From positions 62,001-126,000 of the forward strand of contig NZ_JAPRAQ010000007.1 of the NCBI RefSeq assembly GCF_029989365.1: a DNA stretch of 64,000 nucleotides, in the 5' to 3' direction. This DNA comes from Bradyrhizobium sp. Arg816 (GTDB lineage: Bacteria > Pseudomonadota > Alphaproteobacteria > Rhizobiales > Xanthobacteraceae). This document shows, in pieces, positions 8,652 to 18,988 of the stretch (the first letter of the stretch is position 1; the number at the start of each line of letters is the position of its first letter). Both the position numbers and the translations under genes were made by a program. The notes beneath the pieces were generated by a model. The model searched no databases and had not been told where the DNA came from. It was given only the letters and a program-made list of their open reading frames with translations.

Positions 8652-8873
8652 ATGGCTATTTACCGGCTACTACAAAACTCTGGCATGAGGCCGGAAGAGA
8701 TTAGCTCGATCACCGCAGCCTACGAGCAAGCGCTGCATACGCTCTGCGTGAAGGATCGGGACGACCCGCTAACGGAAATGATCGCCAAGAAGATCATCAA
8801 GATCGCGCAAACCGATGTCCGTGACCCCGCAGAGATATCGGCTCTGGCGATCAAAGAACTAGAAATGCGGTAA
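8652..8873 (+). CDS. small hypothetical protein
   Basis: A 73-residue helical protein (MAIYRLLQNSGMRPEEISSI...VRDPAEISALAIKELEMR). The GAGGAGCAG just upstream, inside the preceding short gene, can act as its ribosome site. It resembles short conserved Bradyrhizobium proteins of unknown role. Confidence 0.6.
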   Translation: MAIYRLLQNSGMRPEEISSITAAYEQALHTLCVKDRDDPLTEMIAKKIIKIAQTDVRDPAEISALAIKELEMR

Positions 8874-8908
8874 GCGGATCGCCCGCGCAAGTAAGCCCTG
8901 CCGAAGGA

Positions 8909-9169
8909 TCACCGCGTTTTTCGCTTGCGTGTTTGTTTGCGGCTTAGCCGTTTGGCGTTGGCCGCCACCTTCCTTCGATACTGCGCTACAATCTTGTCTC
9001 CGGATGCGCCAGCCATCAGGCTTGTACCGGCCTTCGCCGCCGCCAGCACTTTTTCACTCACCATGCGCTGGGCTTCACGTTGGGCTGCTTTGCCGCCGCG
9101 CATCAACTTCGCTAGGCGCAGTCCGATCACGCGATTGCTTTCTAGCCCCAGCATCATCCAGCTCCACAT
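8909..9169 (-). CDS. small hypothetical protein, basic C-terminus
   Basis: An 86-residue protein starting MWSWMMLGLESNRVIGLRLAKL. A hydrophobic N-terminus is followed by an amphipathic region (KAAQREAQRMVSEKVLAA) and a very basic tail (RLSRKQTRKRKTR). It resembles short Bradyrhizobium proteins annotated as hypothetical, possibly phasin-like in the centre. It is convergent with the pair at 8489-8873. Confidence 0.6.
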   Translation of the reverse strand: MWSWMMLGLESNRVIGLRLAKLMRGGKAAQREAQRMVSEKVLAAAKAGTSLMAGASGDKIVAQYRRKVAANAKRLSRKQTRKRKTR

Positions 9170-9419
9170 GCTGCAGACATTCCTAGCAACGCGAAGCGGT
9201 TCCGATCACATCAACGACCAGGGATTCGCGTTGTCCAATCAAAGCCGCGTGGCTTGCCACGACGGGCAGCAATCTACTCGCATCAATCCGCTGGCGCCAT
9301 GGCTAGTGCAAGGGTTCCTTCACCTTGATCCAGGGATACATCCGAATGAGCGATAGCGGGAAATCGCTGCGTGCTGAAGAGTAAGACCGCCGCTGCTGGG
9401 GGCCAAACGGAGATGTCCG

Positions 9420-9584
9420 ATGGGTGTGGCAGGCTGGCGCTTTGCGCATACGAAGAAAACCCTCCGCGTCCGGGCGGTCGTCATCTGCGTGCTGGAAGAG
9501 TTGCCGTTTGTCTGCCCGGTGGTAGTCGCAATCGGCTCCCTGATCATGATCGGCATCACGCTCTGCAAGGATTGGCCGCAGTGA
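9420..9584 (+). CDS. small predicted membrane protein
   Basis: A 54-residue frame, MGVAGWRFAHTKKTLRVRAV followed by a strongly hydrophobic stretch (VVICVLEELPFVCPVVVAIGSLIMIGITLC). The basic head and single membrane segment suggest an inner-membrane miniprotein. A weak GGAGATG ribosome site precedes it. There is no known family. Confidence 0.4.
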   Translation: MGVAGWRFAHTKKTLRVRAVVICVLEELPFVCPVVVAIGSLIMIGITLCKDWPQ

Positions 9585-10562
9585 GGGGGCCTTACCGCCA
9601 AGGCACTCATAACAGCAGGTAGACATCGACCATCAGATGCTTCTCGTATTCGGTCAGCGCCACGCTGCCGGGCGCGGCAGCTCCTCTGTGTGCGATACGG
9701 TACCAAATTTAGATGAGATTGCGAAAATGCTAATACGTTTAGGGCGGGCCGTCGCGCGGTCCCCGCGCATGCAGCAAACTCAGAAGGACCCGGACAACTT
9801 GCGGGCGGACCGCCATCCTGGGGCCTTCCGCCGCTCATGTCTGCTGGTGCAGTAAGAGCGGACTTCGATTTGGACCGCGTGGAAGTCCGGAAGTGACCCT
9901 GGCTGTGTAAAAACGCGAAAGATCGAAACACGGCTAGAATTCCAATCTTCGGCTAGCTCTCTAAGTTGAATGCGCTTGCGAGTTTGACCGCTAAGACGGT
10001 CCTGAGCGAATAACTTCTTCTATCGCCGTCGAGCGTCCTGGGGTTTTCACACAACCAAGACCCAAAACGGACATTGGCTTCGGCTCCAATTCCATCCAAG
10101 CTACCTCAAGATTAGTCGGAAAGTCCCGTGTTGCGGAGTCCTCTCGCGAGACTCGCGGTCCTCCCATTTTTGGAAAGCCGTCCCCTTTTGTCGTCGATCT
10201 GGCCGCTGTTGAAGACAATGATTCGCGCTGCGAATGCCAGGCTGCCACGAACCCGCCACTAGCCATCTGGACGGTTTCCAGTGCGGCTCCCAGCACCGCA
10301 TTGCCCAGATCGTCGATCCGACGAATATCAGAGCCGCGCCCGGCGGCGGGAACCATCTTTCGGACCGTTGTCGGACCGAGGAGGAAAGCTAACATCAGCA
10401 CTGAACGAAGACGCGGGTTCATCGTTATGGATTCACGCGCTGACCTGTCGCGATGACAGCATCGGCACGGGAGAACGCGGCATCGGGGGCGACATCGAGG
10501 GAAACTCGAACACTGGCGAACCGCCGTGCGATCTCGTTCCCCGCAACCCACGGAGAAGACGC
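9585..10562. other. long non-coding stretch with transposon-end-like repeats
   Basis: No protein gene is supported over almost 1 kb. TGGCTGTGTAAAAACGC at 9900-9916 is an imperfect inverted match to 10041-10058, as if flanking a 160-bp MITE-like remnant. The segment 10043-10070 recurs at 18869-18896 with about 25 of 28 bases identical. Confidence 0.45.
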
Positions 10563-10925
10563 ATGCTACGTAAAGGTCTCGTTGCCAAAGGCCTTATTGC
10601 CATCGCGGGCCTCGTGCTGATCGCAGGCACCTTCGATCCGCAGCCCGCCGACGCCCGCGGCGGCTACCGCGCGGGCGGCGGCCGGGCGGTCGCGGTTCGC
10701 GGTCCGGGAGGCGGTCGGGCCGTGGCGGTTCGCGGCGGCTATCGGGGCGGCTACCATGGCGGTTATCGGGGCGGCTATCGTGGCGCCTATGCCTATCGCC
10801 CCGGCGTGGCGGTCGGAGCGGCGGCGCTCGGCGCGGCCGCCGTCGGTTCCGCGGCCTACTACAACCAACGCAACTGCTACGACGCCTACGGCAACTACAT
10901 CTGTGGCGGATATCGCCCGTACTGA
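10563..10925 (+). CDS. Gly/Tyr/Arg-rich secreted protein
   Basis: A 120-residue protein. A Sec signal peptide (residues 1-32, hydrophobic GLIAIAGLVLIAGTF, cleavage near ADA-RGG) is followed by Gly-rich repeats GGRAVAVRG and GGYRGGYHGG. A short Ala-rich hydrophobic segment (VGAAALGAAAVGSAAYY) and a two-Cys tail (NCYDAYGNYICGG) complete it. Proteins of this type are common in the periplasm or surface of Bradyrhizobium; the role is unknown. GGAGAAG lies 6 nt before the ATG. Frames extending further upstream are not credible because they lack a signal peptide. Confidence 0.75.
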   Translation: MLRKGLVAKGLIAIAGLVLIAGTFDPQPADARGGYRAGGGRAVAVRGPGGGRAVAVRGGYRGGYHGGYRGGYRGAYAYRPGVAVGAAALGAAAVGSAAYYNQRNCYDAYGNYICGGYRPY

Positions 10926-11394
10926 TGCTGACCCGCACCGAACGGACGCTGCGCTCATGAAACCGTCGTCTTGGCTGATTTTTTCTTGCTTCGGCGGACA
11001 GAAGAGCCGCGACGGTTAAGATCGTTTGACGACGGCGGAGCCAGGCTCGGCAAGTCCGTCGTCATCGACGGGCTGTGCGCTTACGGCTGCACCATCGCGC
11101 CTCGCTGAGTTGCCGCACGGCCGGATCTGCGTGACCCTGGAGGTGAGCCTCGGCTTCCACCAGAGCCCGGTTCGCCCGCGGACCCCACGTCGGAGTTCGG
11201 TTCAACCGGTCCCATACCACGGCAATATGCTCGCCGACCCGGGCAGCGTTGCTTACCGGCCGCGATCACCATGCATCGCTGACGCCGCAACCGGTTACGA
11301 TGGCTACACCACAATCATATCGAAGCGCACCGGCATGGTTTCCGCGCCAGAACGGCTACGCGACCACCTGGATCATCTACAGCAATTCCAACCG
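10926..11394. other. decayed intergenic stretch
   Basis: No intact gene. The right end runs into the DUF1214 remnant and may contain more of its decayed 5' part ([19 protein letters not shown] in one frame). Confidence 0.35.
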
Positions 11395-11608
11395 GACCAC
11401 GCTGTCATCCTTACGATATCGACAAAATGAATCCTAACGACGATGGCAGCGTAACGATTTATGTTGGACCCAAGACACCAGATCGAAGGCCAATTGGCTA
11501 CCGACAGCGGGCAGACGACCAATGCCGACGATGCCATGCTACGGGCCAACCGAGGCTCTAAACAACAAAACGATCAAACTGCTGGATTTTGAAATCGTCG
11601 CCTTAAGT
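11395..11608 (+). pseudogene. remnant of a DUF1254/DUF1214 protein C-terminus
   Basis: Two frames joined by a shift near 11485 reproduce the end of the DUF1214 family. The first is [17 protein letters not shown] (about 11428-11480); the second is ANWLPTAGRRP...CYGPTEALNNKTIKLLDFEIV (about 11490-11600). The family end normally reads DGSxxIYxGPKAPxGxExNWxPT...RxYGPTEAxxxKTWxLPDxE. No start, N-terminal domain or long frame remains. Confidence 0.65.
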
Positions 11609-11801
11609 CTCCTTCTGGCCCCTTAGCGGAAGGTCTCTATGGCCCACTGACACGTCGGCTGGCCGGCGATGAGCGGACTTCGTGCAGAGCGGCCGCCATC
11701 GGCGGCTTATGACCCGAAGCCGACGTTTCGACCAGATGGCGAGCACAGTAAGGACAGCCGCCGCCGAGCACGGACCGGTTTCGCCCGCAAAACTTGTAAC
11801 C

Positions 11802-13658
11802 TCAGACCGCCGGCATCTGGCCGGCGGGCTTTGCGCGAGCGGTCTCGTCCGACTCTGGAGGTAGGGTGAACTGAAACACCGCGCCGCGAGGTTTATTGGC
11901 GCTCGCCCACATCCGTCCCTCGTGAGCGGCGATGATCGACCGGCAGATGGCGAGGCCCATGCCCATACCCTCCGGCTTGGTCGTGAAGAAGGCTTCGAAC
12001 ACGCGCTCCGCATCGTTCGGATCCAGCCCCATGCCGGAATCGCGCACGGTGACGAGCACGCCGCCCGCGGCATCCGCCTCCGTGCTGATCAGCACCTCCC
12101 GTGCTCCCTCGTCGGTGTCTCTCACGGCGTCGACCGCATTGAGGATCAGGTTGAGGATAACCTGCTGGAGTTGGATGCGGTCGCCGTCCACGGCCGGAAG
12201 GCCGGCCGTGAGCCCGCTCTGCAGCGAGACGCCATGCTTTAGAAATTCGCTGCGGGCCAGCGCGATGACCTCGAGGATGGCTTCGTTGAGGTCGAACCGA
12301 CTCTTGCGCGGCGGCGCCTTCTTGATGAGGACGCGGATCCGGCCGATGACCTGGCCGGCTCGGTTGCCGTCATCAGCGATTTGGCCGAGGATCTCCCGGA
12401 CCCGATCCAGGTTGGGCGGCTCAGCGGCGAGCCAGTTCAAGGCGGCGTCGGCGTTGGTGACCACCGCGGCGATCGGCTGACTGACCTCATGGGCGATCGA
12501 GGCCGTCAGTTGGCCCATCGCCGTGACGCGATTGACATGCGCGAGCTCCGCCTGCGCCGCGCGCAAGGCTTCGGAGGCCAGCATGTGGTCCGTGAGGTCG
12601 TGAACGATCGAGAGCGCAGCCTCGACCCCCTCTGAATGCAGCCGCAGAGGCGAATAGGTCACGACCCGGTAGCGCCGGCCGATGGGATAGGCAAACCACC
12701 CTTCGAAGCCGACGCCTTCTCCCGCGAAGCAGCGGTCTAGATACGGTTTGATCTCCTCAAAAAACTTTGTACCCAGCAGATCCCCAACGTACTGGCCGAC
12801 GAATCTGTCGGCCGGTATTTGCCAAATCCGCTCGTACACCGGGTTGACGCGTTGGAACCGACAATCGCGTCCAATGACACAGATCCCATCGGGTGAATTC
12901 TCGAACACCTGGCCGGTCAGATCCTCCACCCGCTTGCGTTCGGTGATGTCGTTATTGGTCTCCAAGGTCGCAACCGGATGGCCGCGCGCGTCCCGTTGAA
13001 GAGACCACCTGCTCGCCACGATTGCCGGCGTGCCGTCTTTCTTCGTGTGGATGAGTTCCCCTTGCCAGCGACCCGTGCGGAGCAACCCTGCCGTGATCTC
13101 TTCGAGCGGCACGGGGAAGACCGTCTGCAGGAGTTGGTGAGTGACCTTGCCGACGGCTTCCGCTTTCTTCCATCCATACAGCTCCTCGGCACCACGATTC
13201 CAGTAGACGATGGTGTCGTTCATGTCGCGCACGAAGATGGTGTCGTGGGTGAGGTCGAGGAGGCCGGCCTGCTCGCGCAGCACCAGTTCTCTCGATTGGC
13301 TTTGCACGGCGAGGAAACTCGCAACGCCGATCGTCGCAAGGCTGAGAAGGCCGTTTGCAACGGCGATGCTTAGCGATACCTGGTGCGGCGACAGAACATG
13401 GCTTAGCACCGTCAGCGCCATGCATGCCAATGTCGCGAGTACAACACCGCGCCACTGAAGAAACTTGGCCGCTAGCAGCACCACGCTGACGTACAGCACG
13501 CCGAAGGCGAACTCTGCGGGGGTAACTGTGTCAGCGACGAAGATCCCGATAGCGATGGCAGCGCAAATAACCGGGAGAAAACGCGACGTCGGTATCGTCG
13601 CCGAATTTAGATTGGTTTGCTCTTGCTCCGACCGCGCGTTAGGCCCCGCCACGGACAT
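11802..13658 (-). CDS. PAS-domain sensor histidine kinase
   Basis: A 618-residue membrane sensor. A predicted membrane block lies at about 28-120 (several hydrophobic helices), PAS 1 at about 130-240 (TIVYWNRGAEELYGW, ending NNDITERKR) and PAS 2 at about 248-360. HisKA follows with phospho-acceptor His390 (TASIAHEVSQPIA), then HATPase_c with N-box LILNAVDAV, G1 VRDSGMGLD and G2 GMGMGLAICRSI. The first PAS resembles FixL-like sensors, but no haem-ligand assignment is possible by eye. No response regulator gene is adjacent, so it is an orphan kinase. I start it at ATG 13658 because upstream in-frame sequence is Arg-rich and non-protein-like. Confidence 0.85.
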   Translation of the reverse strand: MSVAGPNARSEQEQTNLNSATIPTSRFLPVICAAIAIGIFVADTVTPAEFAFGVLYVSVVLLAAKFLQWRGVVLATLACMALTVLSHVLSPHQVSLSIAVANGLLSLATIGVASFLAVQSQSRELVLREQAGLLDLTHDTIFVRDMNDTIVYWNRGAEELYGWKKAEAVGKVTHQLLQTVFPVPLEEITAGLLRTGRWQGELIHTKKDGTPAIVASRWSLQRDARGHPVATLETNNDITERKRVEDLTGQVFENSPDGICVIGRDCRFQRVNPVYERIWQIPADRFVGQYVGDLLGTKFFEEIKPYLDRCFAGEGVGFEGWFAYPIGRRYRVVTYSPLRLHSEGVEAALSIVHDLTDHMLASEALRAAQAELAHVNRVTAMGQLTASIAHEVSQPIAAVVTNADAALNWLAAEPPNLDRVREILGQIADDGNRAGQVIGRIRVLIKKAPPRKSRFDLNEAILEVIALARSEFLKHGVSLQSGLTAGLPAVDGDRIQLQQVILNLILNAVDAVRDTDEGAREVLISTEADAAGGVLVTVRDSGMGLDPNDAERVFEAFFTTKPEGMGMGLAICRSIIAAHEGRMWASANKPRGAVFQFTLPPESDETARAKPAGQMPAV

Positions 13659-14277
13659 GCGGGGGCTCCCAGTGCCGCCACTGGGTCGGTCCCTTTCATT
13701 CGGCCAATCGGGCAACCTGACGCTCCCATCTCCAGAGCGATGGAGCAAAGCCGCTGACTCGCACCGCCAGTCACCCATTTGCGGCATCAGTCTGTCCCAA
13801 TCCACCCTGCGGGTAAAGCGGCAGCCGCGGAGCGCTGGCGACACAGAACAGCGCGGCGCAAGCCGAGGGCGACCACCGGCGGCCGACCTTCGATGGCCGT
13901 TCGCCCGCTCAAGCCGTCCAGCGTGCCGAGTTGCGGCTGGGCGAACGTCGGGTGGTAAGCACGCTGCCGATAGAGATGCCCGCTCGACCGGTCGCAATCG
14001 GAGGTGAACCGGAAGACATATGTTCGTTCCGAGCTTTACCGCTTCTGGCCCTTAGCTGAACAACGCTGAGCCAATTCGGATGTCGGCTATCGGCTGCGAA
14101 CCTGACGCGGGGCCGCCTTTGCTTCGACTGCCGCTTATGACCCAAACCGAGTTGGGCTCCGCTGCGTCAGATGAGATGGCACAGCTCAAAACCCGCTCCA
14201 CCTTCGGTTTACATTCTTTATACCAGCGGCTTATTCTTTGGGTGTGCGAAGATGCCTTCCTGCGAAGGGAGGACACC
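13659..14277. other. intergenic stretch between divergent regulators, with dispersed repeat
   Basis: No gene was recognised in the 620 bp. The segment 14041-14150 carries two pieces also seen in 11612-11730: GCTTCTGGCCCTTAGC and GCTTATGACCC. It is an old dispersed-repeat copy. Promoters for the kinase and the TPR regulator should lie here. Confidence 0.4.
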
Positions 14278-15843
14278 GTGAGGGTTGGCAACTTGCGCTA
14301 TTGCTTCGAGGAATTCGCATTTGACATCGACCGGCGCGAACTCCATCGCCGGGCAGAGGTCGTTTCCATTGCGCCACAGGTGTTCGATCTGCTCGAATAC
14401 CTGATCCGAAACAGGGAGCGCGTCGTCAGCAAGGACGACCTTATCAAGGCCGTTTGGAATGGTCGCATTGTGTCCGATGCTGCGCTTACGACCCGCCTGA
14501 ATGCTGTCCGCGCTGCCATCGGCGATACCGGCGAGGAGCAGCGCTTCATCAAGACGCTTCCGCGCAAGGGCTTCCGTTTCGTCGGACAGGTGCGGGAGAC
14601 GCGAGAAGTTGCGGACCCAAGTCCGAGCGATGCGCCCGAGAGCGCTCTCACGCTCCCCGACAAGCCCTCCATCGCCGTGCTGCCGTTCGAGAACATGAGC
14701 GGCGATCCCGAGCAGGAATACTTCGCCGATGGAATGGTTGAAGAGATTACTACGGCGCTGTCGCGGTTCAAATGGCTCTTCGTTATCGCTCGCAATTCCA
14801 GCTTTACCTACAAGGGCAAGGTGGTGAACGTGAAGCAGGTCGGACGCGAGCTGGGCGTGCGCTATGTGCTTGAAGGGTCCGTGCGCAAGGCGGCAGGGAA
14901 GGTTCGCATCACAGGGCAGTTGATCGATGCGGTTACGGGGGCGCACATTTGGGCGGACAGGTTCGAGCGTGACCTGACCGACGTTTTCGCTCTGCAGGAC
15001 GAGGTAACGGTCGCTGTTGTCTCCGCCATTCAGCCCAAACTGCTTCTAACAGAAATTGCGCTGGCGACACGGCAGCGACCGGAGAACCTCACCGCCTATG
15101 ATTTTTTTCTCCGCGGCTTACCGCAGTTTAACCTAGCGACCCGCGAAGGGAATACCGAGGCGATGAGGCTGGCCCGTCGCGCCTTGGAGCTGGACCCTCG
15201 GTTTGGCCCAGTCGCAGCTCTAGCAGGTAACTGTCACATGCAGAACGTCCTTCAAGGCTACGCTGTCGATCCTCAATTCGAGCGCAAGGAAGCAGTTCGG
15301 CTTGCTCACTTGGCATTGAGCATCGACGATAGTGATCCGGACACGTTAGCAAGAGCTGCGGTAATCTTGGCGTTCATGGTCGGCGATTGTGAAAGTGAGA
15401 TCGAGATGGCAGACCGGGCGGTCGTCCTCAATCCGAATTCATTTTGGGCATGGCACTGCAGAGGCTGGGTCTACAAAGTTGCGGGGCTACCGGAGGATGC
15501 GATCCGGAACTTCGAACGCGCCATTCGCATGAGCCCGGTAGACCCGCTGCTGCACCGGTCGTTTACTGGGATGGGGTGTGCCTTCATCGAACTTGGTCGG
15601 TTTGACGAGGCTATCGCCGCAGGGAAGAAAGCCCTACGTCAGAACCCCTCCTTTCCAACATCTTATCGCTGTCTCGCGTCCGCCTTCGCCCATCTAGGAC
15701 GTGACGCGGAGGCGCGTGAGGCGGCGGCACGTCTGCTTGAGGTCGACCCCAGCTTTACGATATCGGCGTACATCGCTCGGGGCGGGCAATCAAACTCGAA
15801 GCTGTTAATTGAGGGGCTTCGGAAAACGGGGTTGCCCGAATGA
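14278..15843 (+). CDS. winged-helix / TolB-like / TPR regulator (CadC-type)
   Basis: A 521-residue protein. Residues 5-100 form an OmpR/CadC winged helix (ELHRRAEVVSIAPQVFDLLEYLIRNRERVVSKDDLIKAVW...GFRFVGQV). Residues 125-270 form a TolB/FlgO-like domain often found in adenylate-cyclase-associated regulators (KPSIAVLPFENMSGDPEQEYFADGM...RYVLEGSVRK). The C-terminal half holds TPR-like helices (for example AIRNFERAIRMSPVDPL). It probably binds DNA through its N-terminus and proteins through the TPRs. GTG 14278 has AAGGGAGG 6 nt upstream. No adenylate cyclase catalytic domain is present. Confidence 0.8.
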   Translation: MRVGNLRYCFEEFAFDIDRRELHRRAEVVSIAPQVFDLLEYLIRNRERVVSKDDLIKAVWNGRIVSDAALTTRLNAVRAAIGDTGEEQRFIKTLPRKGFRFVGQVRETREVADPSPSDAPESALTLPDKPSIAVLPFENMSGDPEQEYFADGMVEEITTALSRFKWLFVIARNSSFTYKGKVVNVKQVGRELGVRYVLEGSVRKAAGKVRITGQLIDAVTGAHIWADRFERDLTDVFALQDEVTVAVVSAIQPKLLLTEIALATRQRPENLTAYDFFLRGLPQFNLATREGNTEAMRLARRALELDPRFGPVAALAGNCHMQNVLQGYAVDPQFERKEAVRLAHLALSIDDSDPDTLARAAVILAFMVGDCESEIEMADRAVVLNPNSFWAWHCRGWVYKVAGLPEDAIRNFERAIRMSPVDPLLHRSFTGMGCAFIELGRFDEAIAAGKKALRQNPSFPTSYRCLASAFAHLGRDAEAREAAARLLEVDPSFTISAYIARGGQSNSKLLIEGLRKTGLPE

Positions 15844-16073
15844 AACGTGCGGCAGTGCGAATTGCAACTGCAACCACGGAGTTTCTCGCACCAGATTTCC
15901 TCAGCAGCTGCGGTCGCGCGGTCCCCCACCTCTTCACGTCTCGCAAAGGACCCCAAACCCTTGTCGCGATTGGACAATCAAAATTCTCGTAGGAAATCCG
16001 CAACGCTATCGCGCGACAGAGGCTTTTGATACAACCGGTGATCGGCGGGTCCGGAGGCGCAAGGATCGTAGCC
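15844..16073. other. short spacer
   Basis: No gene or clear terminator was seen after the TPR regulator. Confidence 0.3.
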
Positions 16074-16913
16074 ATGCAAATAGATCGCCGGTTCGCAGAT
16101 TACGCTTTGACTGGTGGCTTCTTCCTAATTGGCCATATGGGCATGCTTTGGGCTGCAGGATATTGGCCAACCATCCGCGATGGACTTCAAGGTTTGGGGT
16201 TAGAACCCAACACTCTACTCACCCCTATCGTCACAGGCTTTGCCGGCGCTCTCGCTGTGATCGCCGTGTTCGTCGTTGGACTGATACTTGACCTGTCCGC
16301 TTCTGTTTTTCGCGGCGAGGAAATGAAGATATTCGCACGTCACCTCGACCATAACAGCGAGTGGATGACCTCGTTTATTGAAGCCCACAAAGCTTATTGC
16401 GGGGCCGACTACGAAACCTTCCGGCGCGTAATCCGTGAACTGCCCACCCCCCGCGCAGGGCAGATCTTCACATCTAAGTTTTGGAAGCCCGAGGAGTTTA
16501 AGTTTTGGAAGCCTGAGAAATTGCGCCGCGATTTCGAAGCAACGAAGGTCGCGTGGGGATTTGGCATAGCCTCCGAATATGAGCGTCTATTGAGCTTCTT
16601 CACATCTTACATTGGCCAGTCTGGATCTGCGCAGCTGACCTTGATGGCTGATCAATACTCGCTCTGGCGAACGGCACGCGCAATCGCGATGGCTCTGTGG
16701 CTACTCGCCATTGAAGCGGTACTTGTCTCGAACATTTTCGGCCTCGTCGCGGCGGCCGCAATCATCTTGCCTATCCCTTGGATAGTCTTTGGCCTCACCA
16801 TTTTTATTATTCGCGGACCCTATTCCCGAATGTGCTTCACCTTGTTTTCGCTGCTGTACATGACATGCGAAAAACAGATCGTGCCACGGACGAATGCGGA
16901 TCGAGCGCCGTAG
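16074..16913 (+). CDS. membrane protein of unknown function
   Basis: A 279-residue protein. Two hydrophobic helices lie near the N-terminus (YALTGGFFLIGHMGMLWAAG and the GFAGALAVIAVFVVGLILDL region). A soluble charged middle (about 75-190) has a short internal repeat, KFWKPEEFKFWKPEKL. Two more helices are near the C-terminus (MALWLLAIEAVLV..., IILPIPWIVFGLTIFII). Codon use is less GC-biased than its neighbours, suggesting recent arrival. No family recognised. ATG 16074 is preferred over 16026 because it places the first helix properly. Confidence 0.6.
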   Translation: MQIDRRFADYALTGGFFLIGHMGMLWAAGYWPTIRDGLQGLGLEPNTLLTPIVTGFAGALAVIAVFVVGLILDLSASVFRGEEMKIFARHLDHNSEWMTSFIEAHKAYCGADYETFRRVIRELPTPRAGQIFTSKFWKPEEFKFWKPEKLRRDFEATKVAWGFGIASEYERLLSFFTSYIGQSGSAQLTLMADQYSLWRTARAIAMALWLLAIEAVLVSNIFGLVAAAAIILPIPWIVFGLTIFIIRGPYSRMCFTLFSLLYMTCEKQIVPRTNADRAP

Positions 16914-18988
16914 TCAGCTGTGCCGAAAGCAGAGGTGAGTTCGACGGGGCGGCTCGGCTCGATAGAAGATGCTGGCGGAAGCGGCGAATAGGTCGGCACG
17001 CCACCATCGGCCGCCATCGCTACGACGAGCGCGCCAAGCGGCCCTCAGGAAGGCCATGCAGCCGCGTCAGGAGCGCAGGGGGGTACTGGCAGACCAGACC
17101 GGGTCGCAGCGACGGGGCAGCGCAGAAAGGGACCCACCCGAGGTCGCGACCGAACGCCAAATCGGGCCGCGCCAGCGCCATGTGAAACTAGGGCCTATCG
17201 GGGCCCGGAGGGTTCGGGCGGCGCTTTCGTTCGCCGGGCAAAACTCGAATAATGCCTTCATTTTCAGACACTTCCGTCGTTCTCAACGGGCCCGAAAAAG
17301 CGCTGGACGCCAGGACCACACGGTTTTGCCGTACGCGCGGCTCGCCATGTTCGCCGCAGATTTTCAGCCCTGTCGACGTAGCCCGAAAACTACTGGCGAG
17401 ACGGGCCTGTCAGCGCCGTTCGTCCGCACGAAGCCTCGGGCTCACGCAGAGCAATCCGGCCCGCCTTTTGCCATTCGCACCCGACGCTGCCGCGTCCACC
17501 GCAAGCCCGGCTCGCGACACTGACGACCACATGATCATCCCTCAAGGATGAACCTGGATGGGCGACACATACGCCATTTTCTGAATTTCGGTAGCGTGGA
17601 ATATTTTGTACGATGGGATTGACATGTTTGCGGTGTTTTGCGCGACGGAAATTCTGTAGCCGACGGAGCATATTTCGCCGAGAATGCCTCGTTCGTTTCA
17701 GCCGCCGCTGCGGCGCTTCGGGCGTGCCGCCGCGATGCGTGTGAAGAACCGGCTGCAACAACGGCGTGCGGCGATATCTTAGCGAGCCCAGGACACTAAC
17801 GCTACCAGCGCTTCTCGGCAGCGACAGGCAATTGCCGTCGTTGAGCGCAGCCACGACGAAGCTCGAAACGCGCTCAATGGGGGCACGTTGCTTTGGTGGC
17901 CTGAGCGCGGCTGACGGCGGCGTGTCGGTCGATCCAGAGACTTTTCTCAGACCGGAGATCGTCCCCTCCTTCGGCAACGATCGAATAATTCCCCAGCGTC
18001 TGCCCAATCCATTCGGCCTGACCTGCTTACAATCTCACATTGGCCGTGATGAGATTTTTCTTGATCTCCCGGTGCACACGTCATGCACACGCGTCCCTCT
18101 AACTAATTGAAACTCTTAAACTCTCGGTCCAATCCATCATGGGCCAGTTTCAGCTAACAACGGCTAGAACAGCGTGGTCGCGCAGTGCGCCGGCAAGGTT
18201 CTCATAAGCGCCGCGCACGAAATTGTCGTAAACGACGATCTCGCCGACGTCAGTCTGCGTTGGCTGATCGACCGCATGCCAATCAAATTGAGCCGCTTTG
18301 CGTCAAAACTGCCGGTGCTCGAAGCTACGCTTTGGGACCCGGCCCTTCTGTACGATCCAACGCGTTGCGATACTCCATTAGTCAAGATGCAATGGATTTT
18401 GGAATTCTACCGGGATACGCCAAGCTCACTACTTCGGTCAGAATTCTCAACGCGAAGGAAGCGAGAACAACTCGACCAGACCACGCTAAACTACGCGATA
18501 CCAACAGGCCGCACTACTCCCACTCAGTCATTTAGGACGACATTACGGCGTTGATTTGCAAGCACAAACTTTCAAGGCTGGGAGACAGATCCCGACGGTA
18601 TGCCCGCTCTAACTTTTGATGCCGAATTCACGGGAAAATTCGTTCTGGTCGGAAGAATGGCGACTTCGGCAAGTATCGGAATCAATCGCCTGAGTGGCCG
18701 CAAGTGCCTAGCCGGGACGGCTACGGCTCGTACTCGCACTGCATAGCTTCCAGTACCGTCAACGATCAGGAAAGCGCGGGTTCAGTTTGTACGATGATCG
18801 CACGCACCGTTCACTCGACTCTGTCGCCGACATACATGTCCGCTTTGCGCAGAAGCTGCCGTCCCGCCGTTTTGACACGACCAAGACCCAAACCGGAAGT
18901 TTGCCGGGCTCCGAGCACCGTTGCTTATTTGACCGCTTCAAGGGGGCGGTATTCCGCACCGGACCATGCGTCGGGTGATAAAAGGCGT
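16914..18988. other. 2-kb decayed region
   Basis: I find no convincing gene. The longest frame with non-shadow composition is 18174-18554 (+), 126 residues (SLRWLIDRMPIKLSRFASKL...), unrecognised and without a ribosome site. A 28-bp segment at 18869-18896 repeats 10043-10070. The region looks like an eroded insertion boundary. Confidence 0.45.

Noticed and set aside
9320-9931. A 203-codon minus-strand frame in the spacer
   Set aside because: No ribosome site, no family pattern, Ser/Arg/Pro-rich; it also overlaps a more plausible small membrane frame.
9991-10551. A 186-codon minus-strand frame
   Set aside because: It covers the transposon-end-like repeat, has low-quality composition and no recognisable domain.
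18174-18554. A 126-residue frame in the 2-kb decayed region
   Set aside because: Composition is not absurd, but there is no ribosome site, no family and decayed surroundings; kept only as a remark.
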